Below, in pieces: positions 26,957-35,545 of a stretch of DNA of 64,000 bases. Each line of letters opens with the position of its first letter. Position 1 is the first letter of the stretch. The position numbers and the translations under genes were made by a program. The notes under the pieces were generated by a model. The model was not told the DNA's origin, made no database searches, and saw only the letters and a list, made by a program, of their open reading frames with translations. The stretch is from Pseudomonas sp. P8_241. GTDB taxonomy: Bacteria > Pseudomonadota > Gammaproteobacteria > Pseudomonadales > Pseudomonadaceae. The stretch lies in NCBI RefSeq assembly GCF_034008315.1, contig NZ_CP125377.1, forward strand, positions 1,996,001 to 2,060,000, given 5' to 3'.

Positions 26957-27325
26957 ATGTCCCGTCGCCTGCCCGTGATCCTGCTGCTTGTTTTGCTGCC
27001 TGTCTGGCTGGCCGCCAGTTATGGCGCGCGTTATGGCTTCATGGAGGATGCGCAATGGGTTGGCATTTGCGTTGACGAGACAAGCCGTTGGGAATGTCAG
27101 GTACGTTCGAATCTGGGGTTGATGATTCACTTCGCCGTCCTGGGATGGGCTGCATTGGCGGCTGCGATTATCGGTTTCGTTGTGCCGGGGCGGGCAGGGT
27201 GGTGGCTGGCGGTACTGGCGCTGGTGTTCGGGTTACCCGCGCTGGCGTTGTACAACACGACCTTGGCGGTGTTTGCGGTGGTGGTTGCGGGGTTGCGGTT
27301 GGTTCGGGCGTCTCGTAGCGCCTGA
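26957..27325 (+). CDS. Small membrane protein, unknown function
   Basis: 122 residues from the ATG at 26957 with TTGGAG upstream. An N-terminal hydrophobic anchor (VILLLVLLPVWLAAS) and two further hydrophobic stretches are seen (residues ~52-77 and ~82-110). A short outside loop holds two cysteines (GICVDETSRWECQ) that could pair. Family not recognised. It is divergent from the hydrolase gene; the 226 bases between them hold no other gene. Confidence 0.7.
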   Translation: MSRRLPVILLLVLLPVWLAASYGARYGFMEDAQWVGICVDETSRWECQVRSNLGLMIHFAVLGWAALAAAIIGFVVPGRAGWWLAVLALVFGLPALALYNTTLAVFAVVVAGLRLVRASRSA

Positions 27326-27333
27326 TAGATTGC

Positions 27334-27428
27334 CATCGCGAGCAGGCTCGCTCCTACAGTAGATCTTCAGCGAACGCAAAATTGGCGTGCGACAAAAATC
27401 AAATGTAGGAGCAAGCTTGCTCGCGATG
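27334..27428. repeat. REP doublet
   Basis: ATCGCGAGCAGGCTCGCTCC on the left and TGTAGGAGCAAGCTTGCTCG on the right, between convergent genes. Confidence 0.8.
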
Positions 27429-27451
27429 GGGCCGTACGCTTCGCTGTTAAT

Positions 27452-29005
27452 TCAAGCCTTGCGAACTCGCAGGCAACGCCACAACGCCGCCACCATCAAC
27501 ACACTCACCAACGCCCAACCCCAAGCCTGCTGATTCTGCAGCCCTTCACGAAACAACTGCGGTGCAATGCTGGCCCCGATAATGAAGGTCAGCAGCGCAA
27601 TCTCCCGACGCTGCACGCTCACCGGGCGGCATAGGTAGACGAGTGCTGGCACGACAAACGCGACACTCGGGAAGCTGCGATAACGCGGGTCGAGCACCAG
27701 TTCGAGCATCATCACTGCCGCCGCAAAACCGGAAGCTGCGACGAGCCATCCAGCGTGGCGCTCCAAAAAGTTGAAAGCGCTTTCACGCCATCCGGTGCGT
27801 GAGCTCAGCGTAAGCGCCGCATGGGCAATGATCAGCAGATTCAACACGGTCAGCAAACCGACCCACAACCATTCACTGTTGAAGCGAGTGGTGACCCGCG
27901 CCAGGTCGCCCCAGGCACCCAGCGAGCAGGCGGCGAGTGCACCGAAAAGCGGGAGTATCAAAGCCGCGCGCGTGCTACGAACCCGACCGCCAAGCAGCAG
28001 CGTGCCGATGAAAATCAAACCACCCACCACCAGCCATTGCGACCAGTACGGCACGTTCGTCACCGGCCCGGCCAGCACGCCTTTGTCCTGGCGGTCGGCA
28101 TCGAACAATCCCCAGTAACCGCCGACTGCACCTTCGCTGGCGCGTTTCCACGGCTGGTCGAAAGCTTCGATCAGGTTGTAATGCCAGCCTTGCTGCTCGG
28201 CCATGGTGACAAAGCCACGAATGAATTTGGCTTCGTTAACCCGGCTCGGCAGCGCGGTTTCACGCTGGCGGCCCTCACTCGGCCAGCCGGTTTCGCCAAT
28301 CATCACGTCCTTGGGCGCGAACTTGTTGCCGAACACCTGGCGTACCTCGGCCACATGTTGCAGGGCGGCATCGATGTTCGATGGATCATCTTCCCAGTAC
28401 GGCAGCAAGTGGATGGTCAGGAAGTCCACGGCGGGGGCGATTTGCGGATGCTTGAGCCAGAACTCCCAGACGTCGGCATAAGTGACGGGTTGTTTGACCT
28501 GGCTTTTGACTTTGTTGATCAGCTTGGCCAGTTGTGGTCCGGTAACTTCCTTGCGCAGCAGGGCTTCGTTGCCGACGATCACCGCGCTCACCACGTCGGC
28601 GTTGGCGTTGGCCGAGGCGATCAGCATATCGACCTCTTTTTCCGTGTCCACCGGATTGCTGTTCACCCAGGCGCCGATCATCAACTTCAAGCCATGCTTG
28701 CGCGCCAGATCCGGCAACGCTTCGAGGCCGGTCATGGAGTAGGTACGAATGCATTCGAAGCTCTTGGACAGCAGCGCGAGGTCAGCGTCCATGCGCTCGG
28801 GACGCAAATTGAACGGCACATCGAACGGTGATTGGTCTTTATCGAATGGCGTGTAGGAGGCGCACTGCAGCTTGTGCGTCGCGCTGGCCACGTCCGGCAA
28901 AATCACCGGTTTGCCAAGCCCGTACCAAAAGCCGCAGAGCGCGAACAGACCCAGCAGGCAAGCGAAAAAATAAGCAGCAAAAGGGAATCGAGGAGTCGCG
29001 GACAT
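27452..29005 (-). CDS. Membrane-bound GH17 beta-glucosyltransferase
   Basis: 517 residues from the ATG at 29005 (MSATPRFPF). One N-terminal membrane segment, a periplasmic glycoside hydrolase family 17 domain (residues ~45-305), then about eight hydrophobic segments. Catalytic residues: acid/base Glu in VGNEALLRKE and nucleophile Glu in IGETGWPSEG. Related GH17 domains from Pseudomonas and Azotobacter remodel beta-1,3-glucans by transfer rather than hydrolysis. It may modify periplasmic or exported glucans. No glucan synthase is next to it. The ribosome site is poor. Confidence 0.82.
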   Translation of the reverse strand: MSATPRFPFAAYFFACLLGLFALCGFWYGLGKPVILPDVASATHKLQCASYTPFDKDQSPFDVPFNLRPERMDADLALLSKSFECIRTYSMTGLEALPDLARKHGLKLMIGAWVNSNPVDTEKEVDMLIASANANADVVSAVIVGNEALLRKEVTGPQLAKLINKVKSQVKQPVTYADVWEFWLKHPQIAPAVDFLTIHLLPYWEDDPSNIDAALQHVAEVRQVFGNKFAPKDVMIGETGWPSEGRQRETALPSRVNEAKFIRGFVTMAEQQGWHYNLIEAFDQPWKRASEGAVGGYWGLFDADRQDKGVLAGPVTNVPYWSQWLVVGGLIFIGTLLLGGRVRSTRAALILPLFGALAACSLGAWGDLARVTTRFNSEWLWVGLLTVLNLLIIAHAALTLSSRTGWRESAFNFLERHAGWLVAASGFAAAVMMLELVLDPRYRSFPSVAFVVPALVYLCRPVSVQRREIALLTFIIGASIAPQLFREGLQNQQAWGWALVSVLMVAALWRCLRVRKA

Positions 29006-29334
29006 GGTCAGACCGTGTGGGAGCAAAGCGGCGCATGTTACCTGCATTTACCGCGTGCTTGGGGGCCTGCATGATTTTGACATGCAAAGTTCGGGCGGAT
29101 CGGCCGGAGTGTTTGTCGTGCTCAGGGTTAATGGCGTTCTGATGTCGTTTCTCGTTGCTTTGAGGTCGCTGGCAGAGCAGGTCGTCATTGGCGCGAGGTT
29201 GATGATCGGAGTGTCAGTGCTCCGCTGATGTTCGAGCGAGTTTGCAGTGAGGCGTGATGGGGGCGCTGTGCACGATAACTATACGTTGACGCGGCTCGGC
29301 ACCCGTCGAGCGCAGCACTTTCGGGGAAGTAACG
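29006..29334. other. Intergenic region before the betaine-type binding protein
   Basis: 329 bases between divergent genes with no convincing gene. A TATACG near 29280 may be a -10 element of the downstream gene; no clear -35 or operator was found. Confidence 0.3.
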
Positions 29335-30186
29335 ATGAAGATGCGACGACTTTTAGGCGCGAGTGCCGCTCTGGTACTTGCGGTTGGCTCCACATTCGCC
29401 AATGCCGAGAGCAAGACCCTGAGCATCGGTTATGTTGACGGCTGGTCCGACAGCGTTGCGACCACTCACGTGGCCGCCGAAGTGATCAAACAGAAGCTCG
29501 GTTATGACGTGAAGCTGCAGGCCGTCGCCACCGGGATCATGTGGCAAGGCGTGGCGACCGGCAAGCTCGACGCCATGCTATCGGCGTGGCTGCCAGTGAC
29601 ACACGGCGATTACTGGACCAAGAACAAGGATCAGGTTGTCGATTACGGCCCCAACTTCAAAGACGCGAAAATCGGTTTGATCGTACCGGAGTATGTGAAA
29701 GCCAAGACAGTCGGCGACTTGAAAACCGATGACACCTTCAAGAACCGCATCGTTGGTATCGACGCCGGTTCAGGCGTAATGCTCAAGACCGAGCAGGCCA
29801 TCAAGGATTACGACCTGACCGGTTATCAACTCAAGGCCAGTTCCGGCGCCGGCATGATTGCCGAGCTGACTCGCGCCGAGAAGAAAAACGAATCCATCGC
29901 CGTGACCGGTTGGGTGCCGCACTGGATGTTCGCCAAGTGGAAACTGCGTTTCCTGGAAGACCCGAAAGGCGTGTATGGCGCTGCTGAAACCGTCAACAGC
30001 ATCGGCAGCAAAGAGCTGGCAACCAAAGCACCGGAAGTGGCCAAGTTCCTGAAGCACTTCCAGTGGGCGTCGAAAGACGAAATCGGCGAAGTCATGCTGG
30101 CGATTCAGGATGGTGCCAAACCTGAAGCGGCGGCGAAGGACTGGGTCGCTAAACACCCGGAGCGCGTGGCTGATTGGACTAAATAA
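29335..30186 (+). CDS. Glycine betaine/choline-type ABC transporter binding protein (orphan)
   Basis: 283 residues, OpuAC/ProX family. Signal peptide ends TFANA-E. Aromatic ligand-box residues are seen in YVDGWSDSVATTH, SAWLPVTHGDYW and TGWVPHWMFAKW, as in quaternary amine binders. No permease or ATPase gene is adjacent, so it probably serves a shared CbcWV-type transporter, as known for the orphan binding proteins BetX and CaiX in Pseudomonas. The exact ligand (betaine, choline, carnitine or other) cannot be told. GGGGAAG precedes the ATG, and a strong terminator follows. Confidence 0.87.
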   Translation: MKMRRLLGASAALVLAVGSTFANAESKTLSIGYVDGWSDSVATTHVAAEVIKQKLGYDVKLQAVATGIMWQGVATGKLDAMLSAWLPVTHGDYWTKNKDQVVDYGPNFKDAKIGLIVPEYVKAKTVGDLKTDDTFKNRIVGIDAGSGVMLKTEQAIKDYDLTGYQLKASSGAGMIAELTRAEKKNESIAVTGWVPHWMFAKWKLRFLEDPKGVYGAAETVNSIGSKELATKAPEVAKFLKHFQWASKDEIGEVMLAIQDGAKPEAAAKDWVAKHPERVADWTK

Positions 30187-30218
30187 TCTGAGTTGATGCT
30201 TCAGGTCAGTCTCTTCCA

Positions 30219-30259
30219 GGGTCGCTGGGCATTCTATGCCTAGTGGCCCTTTTTCTTTT
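30219..30259 (+). terminator. Intrinsic terminator of the betaine-type binding protein gene
   Basis: A 13-pair stem (30219-30231 with 30237-30249, three G-T pairs), loop TTCTA, then TTTTTCTTTT. Strong Rho-independent form. Confidence 0.88.
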
Positions 30260-30260
30260 C

Positions 30261-30360
30261 TGTAGGAGCAAGCTTGCTCGCGATGGGCGTGAACGTTAAC
30301 GCGTGCCGCCGGGAAAAACTCGGTGCCTCCAAATTCATCGCGAGCAAGCTCGCTCCTACA
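30261..30360. repeat. REP doublet
   Basis: TGTAGGAGCAAGCTTGCTCG facing CGAGCAAGCTCGCTCCTACA. Confidence 0.8.
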
Positions 30361-30400
30361 ATTGGCAGATATGTCATGGCGTTCTAAGACTAAGGTCGTC

Positions 30401-30415
30401 TGGAACCTGCCCCGC
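30401..30415 (+). promoter_or_regulatory. Possible sigma-54 type promoter of yjcH-actP
   Basis: TGGAAC-N5-CCGC has the GG/GC pair at ten bases spacing required for -24/-12 promoters, ~56 bases before the yjcH start. The match is partial (TTGC is CCGC), and acetate genes in Pseudomonas are also known to depend on a LuxR-type response regulator, so this is weak. Confidence 0.3.
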
Positions 30416-30463
30416 AGCCGCATAGAGTGGATACCGTTCCAACTAAATCTGTGCTGCGAGGAT

Positions 30464-30471
30464 AAAAACAA
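30464..30471 (+). promoter_or_regulatory. Crc/Hfq-type A-rich motif at the yjcH start
   Basis: AAAAACAA fits AANAANAA and touches the ATG of yjcH, where binding of Hfq/Crc would block ribosome entry and hence expression of the acetate permease. Confidence 0.5.
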
Positions 30472-30782
30472 TGAACGACAGCATTTACCTCTCGATTCAA
30501 AACAGCCCGCGCTTCAAGGAGCTGGTTAGCAAGAGGGAACGATTCGCCTGGATTCTTTCGGCGATCATGCTAGGGCTTTACTCCGGATTCATCCTTTTGA
30601 TTGCCTACGGGCCGCATGTGCTGGGGGCGAAAATCAGCCCTGAGTCATCGATTACCTGGGGTATACCGATCGGTGTCGGGCTGATTATCTCGGCCTTCGT
30701 CCTGACCGCTATTTACGTGCGACGCGCCAACGGCGAATTCGACGACCTGAACAATGCGATTCTCAAGGAGGCTCAGCAATGA
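30471..30782 (+). CDS. yjcH: DUF485 (YjcH) membrane protein
   Basis: 103 residues with two membrane segments (about 28-52 and 63-87). YjcH regularly precedes actP and is thought to support the acetate symporter. GCGAGGA upstream gives the ribosome site. It overlaps actP by four bases (ATGA), so the two are translated together. Confidence 0.92.
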   Translation: MNDSIYLSIQNSPRFKELVSKRERFAWILSAIMLGLYSGFILLIAYGPHVLGAKISPESSITWGIPIGVGLIISAFVLTAIYVRRANGEFDDLNNAILKEAQQ

Positions 30783-32437
30783 TCCGGCGTCTAATGGCTC
30801 TGTTGAGCATCGCAGCCTTCGCACCGGGCGCCTGGGCGGCTGACGCCCTGACCGGCGCCGTGCAGAAACAACCGCTGAACGTCGCCGCGATCCTTATGTT
30901 CGTGGCGTTCGTCGGCGCAACCTTGTGCATCACTTACTGGGCGTCCAAGAAAAACAACTCGGCCTCCGACTACTACGCCGCTGGCGGCAAGATCACCGGT
31001 TTCCAGAACGGTCTGGCGATTGCCGGTGACTACATGTCGGCAGCATCCTTCCTGGGCATTTCCGCGCTGGTGTTCACCTCCGGCTACGACGGTCTGATCT
31101 ACTCGATCGGCTTCCTGGTGGGCTGGCCGATCATTCTGTTCCTGATCGCCGAGCGCTTGCGGAACCTGGGCAAGTACACCTTTGCCGACGTGGCGTCCTA
31201 TCGCCTGGGCCAAACCCAGATTCGCTCGCTGTCCGCGTGCGGTTCGCTGGTGGTGGTGGCGTTCTACCTGATCGCGCAAATGGTGGGTGCCGGCAAGCTG
31301 ATTCAGCTGCTGTTCGGTCTCGACTACCACGTTGCAGTGATCCTGGTCGGTATCCTGATGTGCATGTACGTGTTGTTCGGCGGCATGCTGGCGACCACCT
31401 GGGTGCAGATCATCAAGGCAGTCCTGCTGCTGTCCGGCGCTTCGTTCATGGCGCTGATGGTGATGAAGCACGTTAACTTCGACTTCAACATGCTGTTCTC
31501 CGAAGCGATCAAGGTTCACCCCAAAGCTGAAGCGATCATGAGCCCGGGCGGCCTGGTGAAAGATCCGATCTCGGCGTTCTCCCTTGGTCTGGCCCTGATG
31601 TTCGGTACCGCTGGCCTGCCACACATCCTGATGCGCTTCTTCACCGTGAGTGACGCTAAAGAAGCTCGCAAGAGCGTGTTGTATGCAACTGGTTTCATTG
31701 GTTACTTCTACATCCTGACCTTCATCATTGGCTTCGGCGCGATCCTGCTGGTCAGCACCAACCCGGCCTTCAAAGATGCTGCTGGCGCGCTGTTGGGCGG
31801 CAACAACATGGCGGCGGTGCACCTGGCCAACGCGGTCGGTGGCAGTATCTTCCTGGGCTTCATCTCGGCGGTGGCGTTCGCGACCATTCTGGCAGTGGTA
31901 GCTGGTCTGACTCTGGCCGGTGCTTCGGCGGTGTCCCACGACCTGTACGCCAGCGTGATCAAGAAAGGCAAAGCCAACGAGAAGGATGAGATTCGCGTCT
32001 CGAAGATCACCACCATCGCCTTGGCGGTGCTGGCAATTGGTCTGGGTATCCTGTTCGAGAGCCAGAACATTGCGTTCATGGTCGGCCTGGCATTCTCCAT
32101 CGCGGCGAGCTGCAACTTCCCGGTGCTGCTGCTTTCCATGTACTGGAAAAAGCTGACCACTCGCGGTGCGATGATCGGCGGCTGGATGGGGCTGATCAGT
32201 GCGGTCGGTTTGATGGTGCTTGGTCCGACCATCTGGGTGCAGATCCTGCATCACGAGAAGGCTATCTTCCCGTATGAGTACCCGGCGCTGTTCTCGATGA
32301 TGATTGCCTTTGTCGGTATCTGGTTCTTCTCGATCACTGACAAGTCGACGGCGGCTGACAATGAGCGGGCGCTGTTTTTCCCGCAGTTTGTTCGTTCGCA
32401 GACTGGCCTGGGCGCGAGTGGGGCGGTTTCGCACTAA
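30779..32437 (+). CDS. actP: Cation/acetate symporter ActP
   Basis: 552 residues, sodium/solute symporter family. An N-terminal signal-like segment, then about 13 membrane helices. Family motifs: [33 protein letters not shown] near residues 60-92 and [23 protein letters not shown] near 275-297. It imports acetate and related short-chain acids, or tellurite/pyruvate in some relatives. Followed by a strong terminator. Confidence 0.95.
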   Translation: MIRRLMALLSIAAFAPGAWAADALTGAVQKQPLNVAAILMFVAFVGATLCITYWASKKNNSASDYYAAGGKITGFQNGLAIAGDYMSAASFLGISALVFTSGYDGLIYSIGFLVGWPIILFLIAERLRNLGKYTFADVASYRLGQTQIRSLSACGSLVVVAFYLIAQMVGAGKLIQLLFGLDYHVAVILVGILMCMYVLFGGMLATTWVQIIKAVLLLSGASFMALMVMKHVNFDFNMLFSEAIKVHPKAEAIMSPGGLVKDPISAFSLGLALMFGTAGLPHILMRFFTVSDAKEARKSVLYATGFIGYFYILTFIIGFGAILLVSTNPAFKDAAGALLGGNNMAAVHLANAVGGSIFLGFISAVAFATILAVVAGLTLAGASAVSHDLYASVIKKGKANEKDEIRVSKITTIALAVLAIGLGILFESQNIAFMVGLAFSIAASCNFPVLLLSMYWKKLTTRGAMIGGWMGLISAVGLMVLGPTIWVQILHHEKAIFPYEYPALFSMMIAFVGIWFFSITDKSTAADNERALFFPQFVRSQTGLGASGAVSH

Positions 32438-32474
32438 GCGTTTGGGTTTGACTGTTTAAGATGTGTTGAATGGA

Positions 32475-32506
32475 ATGCCCCGGTCGAGAGATCGGGGCAT
32501 TTTTTT
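32475..32506 (+). terminator. Intrinsic terminator of actP
   Basis: Stem ATGCCCCGGT/ATCGGGGCAT with loop CGAGAG and a run of T. Its core is almost the same as the brnQ terminator at 47892-47927. Confidence 0.9.
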
Positions 32507-33072
32507 ATTGGGCGGTAATCGGCCTGAATTTGGTGGATGTAGCCGATTTACTGTAGGAGCTGGCTTGCCAGCGATGGCGGCCTGCCTGCCGGCCAGATTT
32601 CGCGGATGTATCACTCCGAGCTGCCGAAGGCAGCGATCTTTTGATCTTGCCTTTAAAAAACAGAGTCAAAAGATCGCAGCCTCGTTGCACTCGACAGCTC
32701 CTACAGGGAGGGCGCGTACACATCAGAACCAGGCCGGCCGGTAGGCCGCCTCGGACGCTGTTGCGGTGCAGGCTCCCTCGTGAGGCCGAGAGGAGGTTCT
32801 GCGCAGTGGGCAACCCGGCATGGATGCCGGGTTAGCCGCCCCCGGCCATGGATGGCCGATGGCGGCGGGCCCACGGAGCAGGACCGGAGCGAGGGAATGC
32901 CGAGCCACGGCGAGGCACCGAATGTCAGGGGCAAGAGCCCTTGGTTACTTGGGGCCGGGCGGCGTTCCGTTTTTCCAAGTGACCCGCCGTAAGGGCGGAA
33001 CCCTAAGTGGCCGTTACAGAAAAAACGGATATGTACCCGAGCAAAGAACCAATTGCGAAAAAGGCGCACAAA
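32507..33072. repeat. Gene-free repeat region between actP and gltA
   Basis: Holds a single REP half (32551-32577, TGTAGGAGCTGGCTTGCCAG), an inverted pair of the GCGATCTTTT family (32620-32706), and a large dispersed element (32732-33037). Open frames in it do not resemble known proteins and are not called as genes. Confidence 0.75.
32732..33037 (+). repeat. Large dispersed intergenic element, copy A
   Basis: About 306 bases. Order of marks: TAGGCCGCCTCG near the start, GAGGTTCTGCGCAG, hairpin AACCCGGCATGGATGCCGGGTT, hairpin GGCCATGGATGGCC, AGAGCCCTTGGTTACTT, TTCCAAGTGACCCGCCG with TAAGGGCGGAACC, and GTGGCCGTTAC then GGATAT at the end. Two more copies are at 55072-55371 (reversed) and 55531-55690 (shortened). 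Confidence 0.75.
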
Positions 33073-33114
33073 CAAAAACGGCCTCCTGCTCTTTATATAA
33101 AAAGCAGAGGCCGT
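33073..33114 (-). terminator. Intrinsic terminator of gltA
   Basis: Stem ACGGCCTC(C)TGCT / AGCAGAGGCCGT with one bulged base. On the minus strand it is followed by TTTTTGTTTG. Confidence 0.85.
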
Positions 33115-33151
33115 CTCCGGTACAACTCAACACGCTACAGCAAGACAGATC

Positions 33152-34441
33152 TTACTTACGGTCTTCCAGCTTGGTGATGTCACGCGACTCGTAGCCGGTG
33201 TACAGCTGGCGCGGGCGGCCGATCTTGTACGGGCTGGAGAGCATTTCTTTCCAGTGGGAGATCCAGCCGACGGTCCGCGCCAGGGCGAAGATTACGGTGA
33301 ACATGCTGGTTGGAATGCCGATCGCCTTGAGGATGATCCCCGAGTAGAAGTCGACGTTCGGGTACAGCGAGCGTTCGATGAAGTACGGGTCGGTCAGAGC
33401 GATCTCTTCCAGGCGCATGGCCAGTTCGAGTTGCGGATCGTTGTTGATCCCCAGTTCGCGCAGCACTTCGTCGCAGGTCTGCTTCATCACGGTGGCGCGT
33501 GGGTCGCGGTTTTTGTAAACGCGGTGACCGAAGCCCATCAGTTTGAACGGATCGTTCTTGTCCTTGGCCTTGGCAATGAACTTGTCGATGTTCGAAACAT
33601 CGCCGATTTCATCGAGCATGGTCAGTACGGCTTCGTTGGCGCCGCCATGGGCAGGGCCCCACAGTGCAGCGATACCGGCGGCGATACAGGCGAACGGGTT
33701 GGCGCCCGAAGAGCCAGCCAGACGTACGGTGGAGGTCGAAGCGTTCTGCTCGTGGTCGGCGTGGAGGATGAAGATCCGGTCCATGGCCTTGGCGAGTACC
33801 GGGCTGATCGGTTTGATCTCGCACGGGGTGTTGAACATCATGTGCAGGAAGTTTTCCGCGTACGACAGGTCGTTGCGCGGGTACATCATGGGTTGGCCCA
33901 TGGAGTACTTGTAAACCATCGCTGCCAGGGTAGGCATCTTGGCAACCAGGCGGATCGCGGAAATTTCGCGATGCTGCGGGTTATTGATGTCCAGGGAGTC
34001 GTGGTAGAACGCCGAGAGGGCGCCGACTACGCCGCACATTACGGCCATCGGGTGAGCGTCGCGACGGAAGCCGTTGAAGAAAGTCTTCAGCTGCTCGTGA
34101 ACCATGGTGTGGTTCTTCACGGTGCTGACGAACTGGGCCTTCTGTTCTGCGGTCGGCAGTTCGCCGTTGAGCAGCAGATAGCAGGTTTCCAGGTAGTCCG
34201 ACTTTTCAGCCAACTGCTCGATCGGATAGCCGCGATGCAACAAAATGCCATTGTCACCGTCAATATAGGTGATCTTCGACTCGCAAGAAGCGGTCGACAT
34301 GAAGCCTGGGTCAAAGGTGAAGCGGCCCGTGGCCGTCAGACCCCGAACATCGATAACATCGGGACCAACGGTGCCGGTTAAAATGGGCAGCTCGACGGGG
34401 GCTGCGCCCTCGATGATCAACTGCGCTTTTTTGTCAGCCAT
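33152..34441 (-). CDS. gltA: Citrate synthase
   Basis: 429 residues, type II (hexameric, Gram-negative) citrate synthase. Catalytic residues are visible: His in [13 protein letters not shown], His in [14 protein letters not shown] and Asp in [10 protein letters not shown]. It forms citrate from oxaloacetate and acetyl-CoA, entering the TCA cycle. It is divergent from sdhCDAB across ~360 bases that hold promoters for both sides, as in other pseudomonads. Confidence 0.98.
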   Translation of the reverse strand: MADKKAQLIIEGAAPVELPILTGTVGPDVIDVRGLTATGRFTFDPGFMSTASCESKITYIDGDNGILLHRGYPIEQLAEKSDYLETCYLLLNGELPTAEQKAQFVSTVKNHTMVHEQLKTFFNGFRRDAHPMAVMCGVVGALSAFYHDSLDINNPQHREISAIRLVAKMPTLAAMVYKYSMGQPMMYPRNDLSYAENFLHMMFNTPCEIKPISPVLAKAMDRIFILHADHEQNASTSTVRLAGSSGANPFACIAAGIAALWGPAHGGANEAVLTMLDEIGDVSNIDKFIAKAKDKNDPFKLMGFGHRVYKNRDPRATVMKQTCDEVLRELGINNDPQLELAMRLEEIALTDPYFIERSLYPNVDFYSGIILKAIGIPTSMFTVIFALARTVGWISHWKEMLSSPYKIGRPRQLYTGYESRDITKLEDRK

Positions 34442-34499
34442 GTGGCCTCCTATTTATGCTTGAAATCATCAGACAGACCCCCCACGCAGGGCCCGCACC

Positions 34500-34527
34500 A
34501 CTATAGTGAGATAAATTTGAATGTCAA
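34500..34527 (-). promoter_or_regulatory. Sigma-70 promoter of gltA
   Basis: On the minus strand TTGACA (34527-34522), 16 bases, then TATAGT (34505-34500), ~59 bases upstream of the gltA start. Confidence 0.75.
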
Positions 34528-34641
34528 TTTGCCTAAAGTCTTGCTGCTAAAGGCTTTAACCGTACTTTTTCCTCGAAATTGACTGCCATTTACGCCTTTT
34601 ATCCAACTTGTGCAATCAGCTATTAGGGGAAGGTGAACGCG

Positions 34642-34670
34642 TTGTCATTAGTAGCCTAACTGTCTATACT
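34642..34670 (+). promoter_or_regulatory. Sigma-70 promoter of sdhCDAB
   Basis: TTGTCA, 17 bases, TATACT: each box has one mismatch to consensus with ideal spacing. Transcription would start near 34677, giving a leader of ~115-130 bases before sdhC. Confidence 0.75.
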
Positions 34671-34805
34671 CGGCCACCGACCGCCAAGGGCTTTTGGGCT
34701 TGCTTTCATTGGGGGTCGCATCCCTGGGTGGTGGTTACCTGACCAGTGCACTCCCCAACAACTTTGCCCTGATTGTTAGGGGCTCTTCAGTGTGAAAAAA
34801 AAGCC

Positions 34806-35180
34806 GTGAAAAGCCAACGACCTGTAAACCTAGACCTAAGGACCATCAAACTCCCAGTCACTGCTTACACGTCCATCCTTCACCGTATTTCCGGTGTCAT
34901 CCTCTTCGTGTGCCTTGCCATCATGCTTTATGCATTGGACAAGTCGCTGAGCTCTGAGGAAGGCTTCGGTCAGGTGAAAGCGTGTCTGACCAGTCCGCTA
35001 GCCAAGCTAGTGACATGGGGCATCCTGTCCGCTCTGCTTTATCATCTGGTAGCCGGTGTGCGCCATTTGATCATGGACATGGGCATCGGTGAGACGCTGG
35101 AAGGCGGCAAGCTGGGCTCGAAAATCGTTATCGCCGTTTCCGTGGTGGTAATCGTTCTGGCAGGAGTTTGGATATGGTAA
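34806..35180 (+). CDS. sdhC: Succinate dehydrogenase cytochrome b556 subunit SdhC
   Basis: 124 residues from the GTG at 34806 (VKSQRPVNLDLRT). Three membrane helices; heme-ligand His and quinone region in ILHRISGVILF and LYHLVAGVRHLIMDMG. It anchors SdhAB with SdhD and takes electrons to ubiquinone. The start is unclear: GTG 34806 has no ribosome site, whereas GTG 34792 has AGGGG at good distance but is out of frame, giving the five-residue MKKKP whose stop overlaps the 34806 GTG. An A8 tract lies between. See findings. Confidence 0.88.
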   Translation: MKSQRPVNLDLRTIKLPVTAYTSILHRISGVILFVCLAIMLYALDKSLSSEEGFGQVKACLTSPLAKLVTWGILSALLYHLVAGVRHLIMDMGIGETLEGGKLGSKIVIAVSVVVIVLAGVWIW

Positions 35181-35542
35181 CTAACGTCACGAACCTCTCG
35201 CGTTCGGGCCTCTATGACTGGATGGCGCAACGTGTGTCTGCGGTCGTTCTCGCGGCTTACTTCATCTTCCTGATCGGATACATCGCGGCCAACCCTGGCA
35301 TCGATTACGCCCAGTGGCATGAACTGTTCGCCCATAACGGAATGCGTATCTTCAGCCTCCTGGCCCTCGTTGCCCTCGGCGCTCACGCCTGGGTCGGCAT
35401 GTGGACCATCGCGACCGACTACCTGACGCCAATGGCGTTCGGCAAGTCCGCGACGGCTATACGTTTCCTTTTCCAGGCAGTCTGCGGCGTTGCGATGTTC
35501 GCTTACTTCGTCTGGGGCGTGCAGATTCTCTGGGGTATCTGA
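35174..35542 (+). CDS. sdhD: Succinate dehydrogenase membrane anchor SdhD
   Basis: 122 residues from the ATG at 35174, inside the end of sdhC (seven-base overlap). Three hydrophobic segments; the heme/quinone-linked HAWVGMWTIATDY motif follows the second. With SdhC it holds heme b and the quinone site in the inner membrane. Three bases separate it from sdhA. Confidence 0.95.
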   Translation: MVTNVTNLSRSGLYDWMAQRVSAVVLAAYFIFLIGYIAANPGIDYAQWHELFAHNGMRIFSLLALVALGAHAWVGMWTIATDYLTPMAFGKSATAIRFLFQAVCGVAMFAYFVWGVQILWGI

Positions 35543-35545
35543 TTC

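Noticed and set aside
32780..33194. Open frames inside dispersed element copy A
   Set aside because: Base changes between copies and the hairpins point to structure rather than coding; the shortened copy loses the frame; part of the longer frame runs into gltA.
34773..34805. TTG at 34773 as start of sdhC
   Set aside because: It would add eleven residues unlike the family and has no ribosome site.
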